NCBI RefSeq assembly: GCF_023555385.1 | Contig: NZ_JAJSED010000001.1 | Span: 496,001 to 560,000, forward strand | Source of the DNA: Guyparkeria hydrothermalis | Lineage (GTDB): Bacteria; Pseudomonadota; Gammaproteobacteria; Halothiobacillales; Halothiobacillaceae | Direction: 5' to 3' | Length of the DNA stretch: 64,000 nucleotides | In this document: positions 16,492 to 24,361 of the stretch, piece after piece | How the letters are laid out: every line of letters begins with the position of its first letter | How positions within the stretch are numbered: the first letter of the stretch is position 1 | Notes under the pieces: generated by a model | What the model saw: only the letters and a program-made list of their open reading frames with translations | Told to the model about the DNA's origin: nothing | The model's database searches: none | Translations under genes and position numbers: made by a program

Positions 16492-17141
16492 TTTCGCTCT
16501 CCCGCCATCTGAAGCATGTGGCGCCGATAGGCGCGCACGGCAGCGATCGGTCCGGTCCAGTCCTCCCGCGGCAATACCCACAGACGCACCATGTACTCGC
16601 CGGCAAACATGGCGGCCACCAGCGGGAAGGTCGCGTAGACCGCGTAGGCGGACCAGAGCGAGGGACCTAATGCTGCCATCAGGGCGATCGAGAGAATGGC
16701 GTTCGCGATGAAGAACAGTCCCCAAGCCCAGGTGATCTGGCGGGTATAGCGACGCAGGGGTGCGGTTAAGTGATCGTGCACCTGGGCGGCGAAACGGGCG
16801 CAGGCCGGCTGCTGATCGCCGCGTAAGCTGCCGAGGAAGAACACGGCGAGCGCAAGATTTACCCCGAGATGCTGCACCAGATAGTAGAAGGCAATGTGCG
16901 TGTCGAGGACATCGGCGAGGCCGAGCGAGCTCAGGCCGAGCAGGACAGCCAGGAGCAGGGTGGTGGGCCAGGCGAGTCGCGGTTGCATCGCGAGAACGAT
17001 CACGCCAACCAATGGCGCGAGCGCGAGTATCGCCATGCCCGGGCCGATCGGCGACTGGTCACCAAGCCAGTGCGCGAGGCCCAGGTTGGCTACCAGCAGC
17101 GCCCCGATGAGCCAGCGCCTGACCGTTGGCCAGCTCGGCAT
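16488..17141 (-). CDS. COG4648-type integral membrane protein of APE clusters
   Basis: 217 residues from the ATG at 17141. Highly hydrophobic with about six spans: three in the first 60 residues, one near 65-90, and two in the C-terminal half. The HLGVNLALAVFFLGSL stretch and a basic region between spans, DHLTAPLRRYTRQI, are recognisable features of the COG4648 family. This membrane protein recurs in APE loci between the ACP and the AMP ligase, as here. Its function is not established; topology suggests a membrane scaffold or a transport role. It sits 5 bp after the ACP gene and overlaps the ligase by 4 bp. Confidence 0.78.
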   Translation of the reverse strand: MPSWPTVRRWLIGALLVANLGLAHWLGDQSPIGPGMAILALAPLVGVIVLAMQPRLAWPTTLLLAVLLGLSSLGLADVLDTHIAFYYLVQHLGVNLALAVFFLGSLRGDQQPACARFAAQVHDHLTAPLRRYTRQITWAWGLFFIANAILSIALMAALGPSLWSAYAVYATFPLVAAMFAGEYMVRLWVLPREDWTGPIAAVRAYRRHMLQMAGERK

Positions 17142-17146
17142 GAGGA

Positions 17147-17428
17147 CTACTTGGTTCGGTTCTCGGCGATGAAGCGGCATAGATTGCGCAGGGAGGCGAA
17201 GATCTGCTCGTTGCGCTCGTCGTCGGAACGCAGGTTCAGGCCGTAGCGCTTGGAGACGACCAGTGCGATTTCGAGCACGTCGATCGAATCCAGCCCGAGT
17301 CCGTCGCCAAACAGCGGCGCATCGGGATCAATCTCGTGAGGCGTCTCGTCGAGGTTGAGGGCGTCGACCAGATGAGCGGCTACTTCCGGGATCAGGGCGT
17401 CGGTTTGTGTCTCGATGTTGTCGGTCAT
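17147..17428 (-). CDS. Acyl carrier protein (ApeF-like)
   Basis: 93 residues. A carrier-protein helix bundle with the phosphopantetheine serine Ser48 in GLGLDSIDVLE. The surroundings are acidic, as expected, but the C-terminus (LCRFIAENRTK) is basic. It should carry either the aryl starter or the growing polyene. It lies 45 bp downstream of the ketosynthase gene and 5 bp upstream of the membrane-protein gene. APE loci characteristically encode two ACPs, and this is the one next to the COG4648 protein. It needs a phosphopantetheinyl transferase; the only one in the window is acpS at 33026. Confidence 0.9.
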   Translation of the reverse strand: MTDNIETQTDALIPEVAAHLVDALNLDETPHEIDPDAPLFGDGLGLDSIDVLEIALVVSKRYGLNLRSDDERNEQIFASLRNLCRFIAENRTK

Positions 17429-17473
17429 TGCGTGGAATCGTGATGATGGAATGGTGAAAACGCGAGCCGCTTG

Positions 17474-18739
17474 TCAGAGGTCATTTCGTCGGGCAAATGC
17501 CAGTACGGCGTTGCTGCCGCCGAACGCGAAGGAGTTCGATAGTGCGGCTACTATACCGGTAACGTCGCGGGCCCGTTCGCGAATGTGGTCGACGCCTTCG
17601 CAGGCCGGGTCGACCTGATCGAGGTGGGCCGTCGGCGGCAGTCTTTCTCGTTGCAGCGCCATGATCGTGATGGCGGCCTCGATGGCGCCCGTGGCTCCCA
17701 TGGCATGGCCGTGCGCTGCCTTCGTAGCACTGACAGGCAATCGGGCGGCCAGTTCATCGCCGAAGACCTCACGTAGTGCACTTACTTCCACCGCGTCCCC
17801 CTCGGTAGTGGCCGTACCGTGGGCGTTGACGTAGCCGATGGATTCGAGTGGGAGCTCAGCATCGGCCAGGGCGCGTTGAATGGCGCGGACCTGACCGTCC
17901 TTCTGCGGCCTCACCACGTGATTGGCGTCGTTGGATGCACCGAAGCCACCGACCTCGGCGAGAATCGTGGCGCCCCGCGCCTGGGCGTGACTCAGGGATT
18001 CCAGCACCAGGCAGGCCGCGCCCTCGGCGAGTACCAACCCCCGGCGCTCGGGGTGGAAAGGTCGACACGCCCGGTGCGCGGTGGTCTCGTCGCCGGGGGC
18101 GAGCATGTGCATGGCATCCCAGGCGCGCAGCACGCCCAGGGCGAGTGGCAGGTCCGAGCCTCCTGCCAGCATCAGATCCATGTGTCCGTCGCGAATGCGC
18201 TCGTAGGCATCACCGATCGCGATAGCGCCCGAGGCACAGGCGACACTGTGCGTCACGGCCTGACCGCCAAGGCCAAAGCGGATGCCGATCTGTGCCGAGG
18301 CCGCGTTGTTCATGCCCATTACCACGGACATCGGCGACAGGCGCTTTCGTCCCTCCTTCCAGAAAGAGCGATAGCCGTTCTCGAAAGTGTTGATGCCACC
18401 GAGCGCCGTACCCCAGTTCACACCCGCACGCGGGTTTACCTCGGTCGGCTTGCTCAGGCCGGCGTTTTCCCACGCCTCGTCGGCGGCGAGCAGCGCGAGG
18501 CGGGCGAAGGGGTCGGTGCTACGGCAGGTCGCTTTGCCCAGACGTGCCTCGAAATCGATCGGTTCGAAGAAGACCGCCGGGGTGCGCCCGCCGATGGTTT
18601 CGTCCCCGTAGTCGAGGAGTCGGACGCTCGATTCACCGGTTAGCAGCCGATCCATGACGGTATCGGTGTTACCGCCGAGCGGGTCGAGGAGGGAAAGTCC
18701 GGTGACGACGACCCGCTCTCTGGTGCGGCGTTCACTCAT
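17474..18739 (-). CDS. FabF-like beta-ketoacyl-ACP synthase, second ketosynthase of the APE cluster (ApeR-like)
   Basis: 421 residues, full KAS II length. The catalytic triad is intact: Cys168 in HSVACASGA, His307 in VNAHGTAT and His345 in SATKAAHGHAMGATG. SNSFAFGGSN closes the active site near the C-terminus. In APE systems an extra ketosynthase (ApeR in E. coli) accompanies the ketosynthase/CLF pair and may act in priming or early elongation. Its start overlaps the stop of the first ACP gene by 8 bp. As an active, complete enzyme it differs from the CLF at 8013. A role in ordinary fatty-acid synthesis cannot be excluded but is less likely from position. Confidence 0.91.
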   Translation of the reverse strand: MSERRTRERVVVTGLSLLDPLGGNTDTVMDRLLTGESSVRLLDYGDETIGGRTPAVFFEPIDFEARLGKATCRSTDPFARLALLAADEAWENAGLSKPTEVNPRAGVNWGTALGGINTFENGYRSFWKEGRKRLSPMSVVMGMNNAASAQIGIRFGLGGQAVTHSVACASGAIAIGDAYERIRDGHMDLMLAGGSDLPLALGVLRAWDAMHMLAPGDETTAHRACRPFHPERRGLVLAEGAACLVLESLSHAQARGATILAEVGGFGASNDANHVVRPQKDGQVRAIQRALADAELPLESIGYVNAHGTATTEGDAVEVSALREVFGDELAARLPVSATKAAHGHAMGATGAIEAAITIMALQRERLPPTAHLDQVDPACEGVDHIRERARDVTGIVAALSNSFAFGGSNAVLAFARRNDL

Positions 18740-18968
18740 CGGCGGGCAGGTGCTCCGAGAGGATGTCGATCAGTCCCTGGACTGTTTCGGGGGTACCGAT
18801 GTCGCTGCCCAGTTCGATGTTCATCTGTTCCTCGAGCGAGAAGATCAGCTCCAGCAGGGTGAACGAGTCGATACCGAGCTCGTCGAGCCGGCTTTCGGGC
18901 GTGACCGTTGCCGGATCGATGTCGGTGTTCTCGGCAATGCCGGTTCGGATGATGTCGAGTGCCTGCAT
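18732..18968 (-). CDS. Acyl carrier protein (ApeE-like), first gene of the long APE operon
   Basis: 78 residues from the ATG at 18968, preceded by a good Shine-Dalgarno AGGAAGG about 6 bases upstream; the frame is open for another 290 bp, but that part crosses the tRNA gene. The phosphopantetheine attachment serine is Ser35 in LGIDSFTLLEL. The protein is strongly acidic, like typical ACPs. It is the first gene of the ten-gene minus-strand operon that runs to 10344, with all but two junctions overlapping. A promoter must lie between 18969 and about 19060; TATATG near 19040 is a weak -10 candidate but no convincing -35 is seen. Confidence 0.9.
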   Translation of the reverse strand: MQALDIIRTGIAENTDIDPATVTPESRLDELGIDSFTLLELIFSLEEQMNIELGSDIGTPETVQGLIDILSEHLPADE

Positions 18969-19056
18969 GCTGACCTTCCTATGGGGCAGTTTCCGTGTCC
19001 GTCTCACTCCCACCCCGGCTGTGATCATGAATCCGGCATATAGGGTGCGGGTGCCA

Positions 19057-19082
19057 TAAAAAAAAGACACCCGAAGGTGCCT
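19057..19082 (-). terminator. Rho-independent terminator of tRNA-Ser
   Basis: On the minus strand a 7-bp stem AGGCACC / GGTGTCT (one G-U pair) closes a TTCG tetraloop and is followed by eight or more T. It begins 17 bases after the tRNA CCA end, so it ends the tRNA transcript before the APE operon. Confidence 0.8.
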
Positions 19083-19098
19083 GATTTCGTGCAATTCG

Positions 19099-19189
19099 TG
19101 GCGGAGGGTCAGGGATTCGAACCCTGGAAGGGCTATTAACCCTTGCCGGTTTTCAAGACCGGTGCATTCAACCGCTCTGCCAACCCTCC
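19099..19189 (-). tRNA. tRNA-Ser (anticodon UGA)
   Basis: 91 bases including an encoded CCA. The acceptor stem GGAGGGT pairs with ACCCTCC, followed by G and CCA. The anticodon stem CCGGT/ACCGG carries the loop CTTGAAA, giving anticodon TGA (reads UCA and related Ser codons). A long variable arm (about AAGGGTTAATAGCCCTT) is the class II hallmark of tRNA-Ser. The T arm is CAGGG-TTCGAAT-CCCTG. It has its own promoter and terminator. Confidence 0.95.
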
Positions 19190-19200
19190 AGTGCCCGCGC

Positions 19201-19229
19201 ATCTTCGGGTATCGCCCCAGGGCTGTCAA
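19201..19229 (-). promoter_or_regulatory. Candidate promoter of tRNA-Ser
   Basis: The minus strand shows a perfect -35 TTGACA (19229-19224), a 17-bp spacer and a weak -10 GAAGAT (19206-19201). The predicted start, near 19194, falls just before the mature tRNA 5' end at 19189, which fits a tRNA promoter. Confidence 0.55.
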
Positions 19230-19420
19230 GATGAGGTCGCCATTGTTGCGTCGAAACAACGCCCCTTGTCGTTTGAGCGCAAGATCCGGTCAACTTAACC
19301 GGAACCGGCCCGCAATCGTCCGGTCACATTCGCGCAACCCGATCAAACATGGTGTCGGGGATGTGCTAAAGTTTTTTGCAGTTTTCGTATTGCAGTATCG
19401 ATAAACAAGGAGATCGAATT

Positions 19421-19930
19421 ATGCGTTGGTCCTATCTTGCCTCTGTGGGCGCCCTGGCTGTTGTTCTGTCCGCTTGTAGCTCCACTCCGGAGAAGGGTGC
19501 CGAAGGCGGTGCTGCCGGTGCCAACGGTGCACAGAGTGCCGGCATGGCCAATGGCGCCGGTATGAGCGAATCGCGGATGTACGAAGGCCAGCCGGCCGAG
19601 CGTCAGCGCATCGTGTACTTCGGCTTCGACGAGTATTCGGTCGCCGCTCGGTACCAGAGCATGCTGGAAGCGAATGCCGACTTCCTCAAGGCGAATGGCA
19701 ACCGCGAGGTAGTCATCGAGGGGCACACCGACGAGCGGGGCAGCCGCGAGTACAACGTCGCCCTGGGCGAGAAGCGCGCCAACGCCGTTCGTGACATTCT
19801 GCTCTCCTACGGTGTTTCGTCCAGCCAGGTAGAGACTGTCAGTTACGGCGAAGAGCGTCCGGCTGTCGAAGGCACCGGCGAGCGTGCCTGGTCGCAGAAC
19901 CGTCGCGCTGTGATCGAGTACGGTCAATAA
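19421..19930 (+). CDS. pal: Peptidoglycan-associated lipoprotein (OmpA family)
   Basis: 169 residues from the ATG at 19421, with AAGGAGAT at a good distance. A lipoprotein signal peptide ends in the lipobox LSAC, so the mature protein starts at Cys19 or thereabouts. A Gly/Ala-rich linker of about 35 residues follows, then an OmpA-type peptidoglycan-binding domain with FGFDEYSV, EGHTDERGSREYN and LGEKRANAVRDILL, which contain the diaminopimelate-contacting residues. Pal anchors the outer membrane to the cell wall and works with TolQRAB in division. Here it stands alone, without tolB upstream or ybgF/cpoB downstream, between tRNA-Ser and the convergent nadB, so it is either a displaced true pal or a paralogue. 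Confidence 0.85.
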   Translation: MRWSYLASVGALAVVLSACSSTPEKGAEGGAAGANGAQSAGMANGAGMSESRMYEGQPAERQRIVYFGFDEYSVAARYQSMLEANADFLKANGNREVVIEGHTDERGSREYNVALGEKRANAVRDILLSYGVSSSQVETVSYGEERPAVEGTGERAWSQNRRAVIEYGQ

Positions 19931-19983
19931 GCATGACCTAAAAGGGGTTGCCGGGTCGCCGGCGCCCCTTGCTTTCAGGTGAA

Positions 19984-20014
19984 AAAAAGCCGGGCATTTG
20001 CCCGGCTTTTTTTG
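19984..20014. terminator. Bidirectional Rho-independent terminator between pal and nadB
   Basis: A run of A, then the perfect stem AGCCGGGC / GCCCGGCT with an ATTT loop (stem 19988-20007), then a run of seven T. It can serve pal on the plus strand and nadB on the minus strand. Confidence 0.92.
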
Positions 20015-20021
20015 TGGCCGC

Positions 20022-21701
20022 CTAGCTCTGTAGCGAGTTTGGGCGCGAGCGATCTTTCACGCTCGGGTAGGGGCGCGCCGGGGGTGGCACCAGCACGGTA
20101 TCGAAGTGATCCGCCCGGGGGTTGGTTGCCGGGAAGTCCTTGGAGAAGTGCAGGCCGCGACTTTCGTGCCGTGTCAGGGCGGAGCGGACGATCAGGTCGG
20201 CGATCTCGACTAGGTTGCGAAGCTCGATCAGGTCGTTGGTGACCCGGAAGTGCGCGTAGTAGTCGTGGATCTCCCGCCGCAGCAGCTGGACTCGGTCCCG
20301 AGCGCGATAAAGACGCTTCGTCGTGCGGACGATGCCGACATAACTCCACATGCTGCGACGCAGTTCGTCCCAGTTATGGGTAACCACGACCGCCTCATCG
20401 GGGTCGGTGACCTGACTTTCGTCCCAGGGCGGGATCGGCGGGTGTTTATGCTCGCTTGCGTTCGGGATGTTCGCGAGGTGTTCGGCCGCGGCCTGTGCGA
20501 ATACCAGACATTCGAGCAGCGAGTTGCTGGCCAGGCGATTGGCGCCATGGAGGCCGGTATGTGAGGCCTCGCCAATCGCATACAGGTTCGGGATATCGGT
20601 GCCGCCGTGCTCATCCACCATGATGCCGCCGCAGGTATAGTGCGCGGCCGGAACCACGGGCAGCGGTTCGCGGGTCATGTCGTAGCCGAATTCCAGGCAG
20701 CGTTCATGAATCATCGGAAAGTGCTTCTCGATGAAGTCGCGCCCCTTGAAGCTGATGTCGAGGTAGACGCAGTCGATACCGAGACGCTTGATCTCGGCGT
20801 CGATGGCGCGGGCGACGATGTCCCGCGGAGCCAGTTCGGCATCCGGGTGGTGGTCTGGCATGAAGCGCGTCCCGTCGGGGCGGAGCAGCACGCCGCCTTC
20901 GCCACGGACGGCCTCGCTGATCAGGAACGACTTGGCGCGCGGCTCGTACAGGCAGGTGGGGTGGAACTGGATGAATTCCATGTTCGCCACCCGGCAGCCG
21001 GCGCGCCAGCCCATCGCGATGCCGTCGCCGGTTGCCCCGTCCGGGTTGGTGGTGAAGAGATAGGCCTTGGCAGCTCCTCCGGTCGCGAGCGCCGTGTGCC
21101 GTGCGCGTACAGTGACGACGCGATCATTCTTGATGTCGAGCACGTAGGCACCGAGACAGGCGTCGCGCGTTTCGCCAAGGCGACGGGCGGTAATCAGGTC
21201 GATCGCATTATGGTGCTCGAGGACCGTGACGTTCTTCCGCTTGCGCACCGTCTCGACAAGGGTTTCCATCAGCGAGCGACCGGTGTGGTCCGCCGCGTGG
21301 GCGACCCGTCGCTGGCTGTGACCGCCCTCACGGGTCAGGTGCAGGCGCTCGGGATGGTCATGGTCGTGATCGTGACTGAAGGGCATGCCGAGTGATTCCA
21401 GCCACTCGATCTGCTCCGGGCCGGCACGGACCACGCGTTCGACCATGTCGCGATCCGGCAGCTGGGCGCCGGCATTGATCGTGTCCTGGACGTGTTGCTC
21501 GAGGTCCTGCGGGCCGTTGAGGGCTGCGGCGATGCCTCCCTGGGCCCAGGGGGTGCTGCCGCCCACCAGCTTTCCCTTGCTGATGACCAGGATCTGGAGG
21601 TGCTCAGGAAGGCGCAACGCCATTGCCAGTCCGGCGGCACCGGAACCAATGATCAGAACATCACTCTGATGCATGGTCGGGGATCGGATCGGTTCGCTCA
21701 T
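20022..21701 (-). CDS. nadB: L-aspartate oxidase
   Basis: 559 residues. FAD enzyme that oxidises L-aspartate to iminoaspartate, the first step of bacterial NAD synthesis, in the cytoplasm. The FAD motif GSGAAGLAMALRLP is near the N-terminus, and GGSTPWAQGGIAAAL and HAADHTGRSLMETL follow. The substrate-capping domain and the C-terminal HGANRLASNSLLECLVFA are present as in the succinate dehydrogenase/fumarate reductase flavoprotein family; lack of the fumarate-reductase-specific features and the operon position next to rpoE favour NadB. The start at 21701 has GAGGAA upstream; an ATG at 21674 lacks any Shine-Dalgarno. It is divergent from rpoE, exactly as in Pseudomonas. Confidence 0.95.
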   Translation of the reverse strand: MSEPIRSPTMHQSDVLIIGSGAAGLAMALRLPEHLQILVISKGKLVGGSTPWAQGGIAAALNGPQDLEQHVQDTINAGAQLPDRDMVERVVRAGPEQIEWLESLGMPFSHDHDHDHPERLHLTREGGHSQRRVAHAADHTGRSLMETLVETVRKRKNVTVLEHHNAIDLITARRLGETRDACLGAYVLDIKNDRVVTVRARHTALATGGAAKAYLFTTNPDGATGDGIAMGWRAGCRVANMEFIQFHPTCLYEPRAKSFLISEAVRGEGGVLLRPDGTRFMPDHHPDAELAPRDIVARAIDAEIKRLGIDCVYLDISFKGRDFIEKHFPMIHERCLEFGYDMTREPLPVVPAAHYTCGGIMVDEHGGTDIPNLYAIGEASHTGLHGANRLASNSLLECLVFAQAAAEHLANIPNASEHKHPPIPPWDESQVTDPDEAVVVTHNWDELRRSMWSYVGIVRTTKRLYRARDRVQLLRREIHDYYAHFRVTNDLIELRNLVEIADLIVRSALTRHESRGLHFSKDFPATNPRADHFDTVLVPPPARPYPSVKDRSRPNSLQS

Positions 21702-21917
21702 GGACGGCAGATTTCCTCAACGCTGGTGGGCCGTCGGTTTTTTGACGACGGCACCGTGTCTAGTATGGCCGGTTTCCGGTACACTATCGCCCCTTAAGTA
21801 TACGTGCTCGGGTGCGTTGTTCGGCCTTCATCCTACGGTTCGGTCCGAGGTTGGCCCACGTTATCCAGCATTTTCATCAATGTCATCGCAGAAACACAGG
21901 CAGGATCCGATACCCGA

Positions 21918-22508
21918 ATGAGCGCCGAGGAGACAGACAAGGCCCTGGTGGCCCGTGCCCAGAAGGGCGATCGGCGTGCTTTCGACCTTCTGGTGCTGAA
22001 GTACCAGCATCGGGTGCAGAGATTGATTGCCCGCTACATCCGCGACCCCGAACAGGTGTTCGACCTGGCACAGGAGACGTTCATCAAGGCCTTCCGGGCA
22101 CTGGAGCGATTCCGCGGGGACAGCGCGTTCTATACCTGGATTTACCGGATCGCCGTCAACACCGCTAAGAACCAGCTTGCGTCCGACGCTCGTGGCGGCT
22201 ACATGGTTTCGTTGAACTCTGGTGGATCGGACGAGTCTGACGAACCAATGATCGAGCCTGAAGCTCTTCGCGATGGCAGTACGCCTGACGCGCTGGCAGC
22301 GACGGAAGAGCTGAGAGGGGCCATCGATCAGGCGATCTCGGAGTTGCCCGAGGACCTGCGTACCGCTTTGACGTTGCGCGAGATGGAAGGGTTGAGCTAC
22401 GACGAGATCGCATCGGTAATGGACTGCCCGATCGGCACGGTGAGGTCACGGATCTTTCGTGCCCGCGAGGCGATCGAGCAGTCGATACAGCCACTCAAGG
22501 GTGGCTAA
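21918..22508 (+). CDS. rpoE: Extracytoplasmic sigma factor RpoE (AlgU/AlgT)
   Basis: 196 residues from the ATG at 21918; the frame is open further upstream but that part looks non-coding. Sigma region 2 shows RYIRDPEQVFDLAQETFIK and FRGDSAFYTWIYRIAVNT, which contain the -10 recognition and core-binding residues. Region 4 shows LPEDLRTALTLREMEGLSY and the helix-turn-helix up to GTVRSRIFRAREAIE. It directs transcription of envelope-stress genes and is held inactive by the anti-sigma factor encoded 13 bp downstream. The nadB-rpoE gap of 216 bp should hold its promoters; no clear sigma-E consensus (GAACTT-N16-TCTGA) was found by eye, so autoregulation is not shown. Confidence 0.95.
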   Translation: MSAEETDKALVARAQKGDRRAFDLLVLKYQHRVQRLIARYIRDPEQVFDLAQETFIKAFRALERFRGDSAFYTWIYRIAVNTAKNQLASDARGGYMVSLNSGGSDESDEPMIEPEALRDGSTPDALAATEELRGAIDQAISELPEDLRTALTLREMEGLSYDEIASVMDCPIGTVRSRIFRAREAIEQSIQPLKGG

Positions 22509-22521
22509 CGCAGGTGACACT

Positions 22522-23214
22522 ATGATGAAACAACGGCACGCAAACGATCCGGATGCCCTCCGCGCGGCAATTTCCGCCTGGTGGGACGACGAGTCGCACG
22601 GCAATGACAAGGCGCTCGAGTCGATGCTCGACGGCGTCGAACAGGTTGACTCCCGGACCCAGAATTACGACCTCATCGGAAGTCGTATTCGGGGCGAGTC
22701 GTTCCAGACGAAAGACCTGTTGGGCGCGATCAACGCGCGACTGGACGAGTTGCCGAGTGACGAACAGTCAGCCGGCGATAACGTCGTTCTGTTCCCGGAC
22801 CGCGGCGCTCTGCAGCGCCGCCTCTGGCAGGGCGCGATGGCCGCTTCGCTGTTCGCCGCGGTGACGGCTGTGGGGCTGACGCTCTATACCGGCAACGATC
22901 CGGCAGGTGATAGTGTGGCCCCGATGCAGGCGAAGGCTCCCACGCCCAACGACCGGGCCGTGAAGGCTTCACTCAACGATGATTCCGTCCCGCAAGGGGC
23001 GTCGCTGGCCTCCGTGGTGGCCACACAGAGCCCGGCTGGTCGCGCCGTGCCGGCGTCATCGTCGCCGGCGAGCACGCCGGAGCTGCCCGATTGGGCGACC
23101 GGCCGTAGCAGCGGGGGTGCGGATCCCTATGTCGTGACGCACTACCGTACGGCCGCACCGGAATTCGGCACAACCGGCCCGGAAGCACGGGCTGCTACCT
23201 TCGGACGGGAATAA
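22522..23214 (+). CDS. Anti-sigma-E factor RseA/MucA
   Basis: 230 residues starting at an ATGATG pair. The N-terminal cytoplasmic anti-sigma domain (about 1-75, with ALRAAISAWWDDE and YDLIGSRIRGES) is followed by a single membrane span at about 103-122 (WQGAMAASLFAAVTAVGLTL) and a periplasmic tail of about 105 residues rich in Ala, Pro and Ser. This is the topology of RseA/MucA, which sequesters RpoE at the inner membrane until DegS/RseP-type proteolysis. The C-terminal tail is longer than in many MucA proteins and of low complexity. Position between rpoE and the RseB-like gene confirms the role. Confidence 0.9.
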   Translation: MMKQRHANDPDALRAAISAWWDDESHGNDKALESMLDGVEQVDSRTQNYDLIGSRIRGESFQTKDLLGAINARLDELPSDEQSAGDNVVLFPDRGALQRRLWQGAMAASLFAAVTAVGLTLYTGNDPAGDSVAPMQAKAPTPNDRAVKASLNDDSVPQGASLASVVATQSPAGRAVPASSSPASTPELPDWATGRSSGGADPYVVTHYRTAAPEFGTTGPEARAATFGRE

Positions 23215-23224
23215 CCCAATCGCG

Positions 23225-24361
23225 ATGCGATCAAAACGTTTTCACATTTTGCCCCTCAAGCATCTGGTCACTGGCACTCTCGTGTCGGTGACCTTATTTT
23301 GTGTGTCCAGCGTCTCTGCGGAGCCGCTGGTCAAGGCGTTGCCCGCTGAACCGGAAGCGCCGAGTGAGCTGGAAACGACGGCTAGCGGCGAGTCCGGCCA
23401 AGCAGGCAACGAACGGGACCTTCGTCAAACGATCGCATCGATGGTCGACGCCATGGCGCACGGGACCTATGGCGGGCGATTCATCCACATGCGCGGCGAC
23501 CAGCTCGACCTGATGCGGGTAATCCACCGTTACGTGGATGGTCAGCGCGTCGAGTTGATGGTGTCCGAAAATGGCGAGATTCGTGAGATCCGCCGCCTCG
23601 GCGACCGTTGCGCCTGCGTATGGCCCGAACGTCAGCAAGTCATGTTGGGTGACTACCCGAACATCAACAGTCGGCTGTCCGGTGAACGGTTCGAATCGGC
23701 CGACCGGCTGTCGGAAAATTACCGTTTGATCGATCTGGGTGGCAGCCGGGTTGCGGGTCAGGCATGTCACCTGATGGCCGTGGTTCCGCGCGACGAGTTC
23801 CGCTACGGCTACAAGCTCTGTATTGGCGAAACGACTCCGCTGTTGCTCCGCATGAGCATCTACGACGAGGCAGGCAGTCCGATCGAACACAACCAGTTCA
23901 CGGAGCTGGAGCAGATCGATTCGGTGGAGCTGACTTTCCAGGACAACCTGACTGCCGGTCTTGAGGAAGAGTTTCATCAGATTGAACTCGGCGGCGAGCC
24001 GGTCGAGCGCCCCCCGGTACGTCAGCAGCAATGGGTGGTCGAGCCGCTGCCGGCGGGCTTCGATGTCCGGTCCCGCGGATGGCGCCGCAATCCGGTGACC
24101 GGCCAGTATTTCGAACACATCGTGGTAAGTGACGGGCTCGCGACCGCGTCGGTTTTCGTCGAAAAGCGTGACGGTGATGCCGCACGCCAGGTGAGTCGCA
24201 CGGATCAGGGCATGACGAAGGCTGCCCGCAGTGTCGACAACGTCCGGATCACCGCCATCGGTGACGTTCCCACAGCCACGGTTGAACTGCTCGTCGAAAA
24301 CACCGTGCGTCACCCGTTGAGCGGACCGGCCACCGAAGGAGCGTCCGACGTCAGCCGCTGA
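23225..24361 (+). CDS. Periplasmic sigma-E regulator RseB/MucB
   Basis: 378 residues with a signal peptide ending near VSSVSA (about residue 32). The mature protein has the two-domain RseB layout: the LolA-like N-terminal domain, beginning around TIASMVDAMAHGTYGGRFIH, and the C-terminal domain after WVVEPLPAGFDV. RseB binds the periplasmic tail of RseA and protects it from the site-1 protease, releasing it when lipids or mislocalised LPS accumulate. It follows the anti-sigma gene by 10 bp and shares one base with the next gene (TGATG). A Cys pair around residues 128-130 (RCACVW) is a local feature. Confidence 0.92.
   Translation: MRSKRFHILPLKHLVTGTLVSVTLFCVSSVSAEPLVKALPAEPEAPSELETTASGESGQAGNERDLRQTIASMVDAMAHGTYGGRFIHMRGDQLDLMRVIHRYVDGQRVELMVSENGEIREIRRLGDRCACVWPERQQVMLGDYPNINSRLSGERFESADRLSENYRLIDLGGSRVAGQACHLMAVVPRDEFRYGYKLCIGETTPLLLRMSIYDEAGSPIEHNQFTELEQIDSVELTFQDNLTAGLEEEFHQIELGGEPVERPPVRQQQWVVEPLPAGFDVRSRGWRRNPVTGQYFEHIVVSDGLATASVFVEKRDGDAARQVSRTDQGMTKAARSVDNVRITAIGDVPTATVELLVENTVRHPLSGPATEGASDVSR

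Noticed and set aside
19099-19189. tRNA-Ser next to the APE locus as an island integration site
   Set aside because: No integrase gene, and no copy of the tRNA 3' end was seen near the far border (about 1826-1836). The APE genes have the same base composition as the core genes.
18732-19259. 175-residue version of the first ACP
   Set aside because: The upstream part reads through the tRNA-Ser gene and its terminator; the ATG at 18968 has a strong Shine-Dalgarno.
22924-23112. Low-complexity Ala/Pro/Ser tail of the anti-sigma factor as a frameshift or fusion
   Set aside because: The frame is uninterrupted, and periplasmic tails of MucA/RseA proteins are poorly conserved; nothing points to an error.
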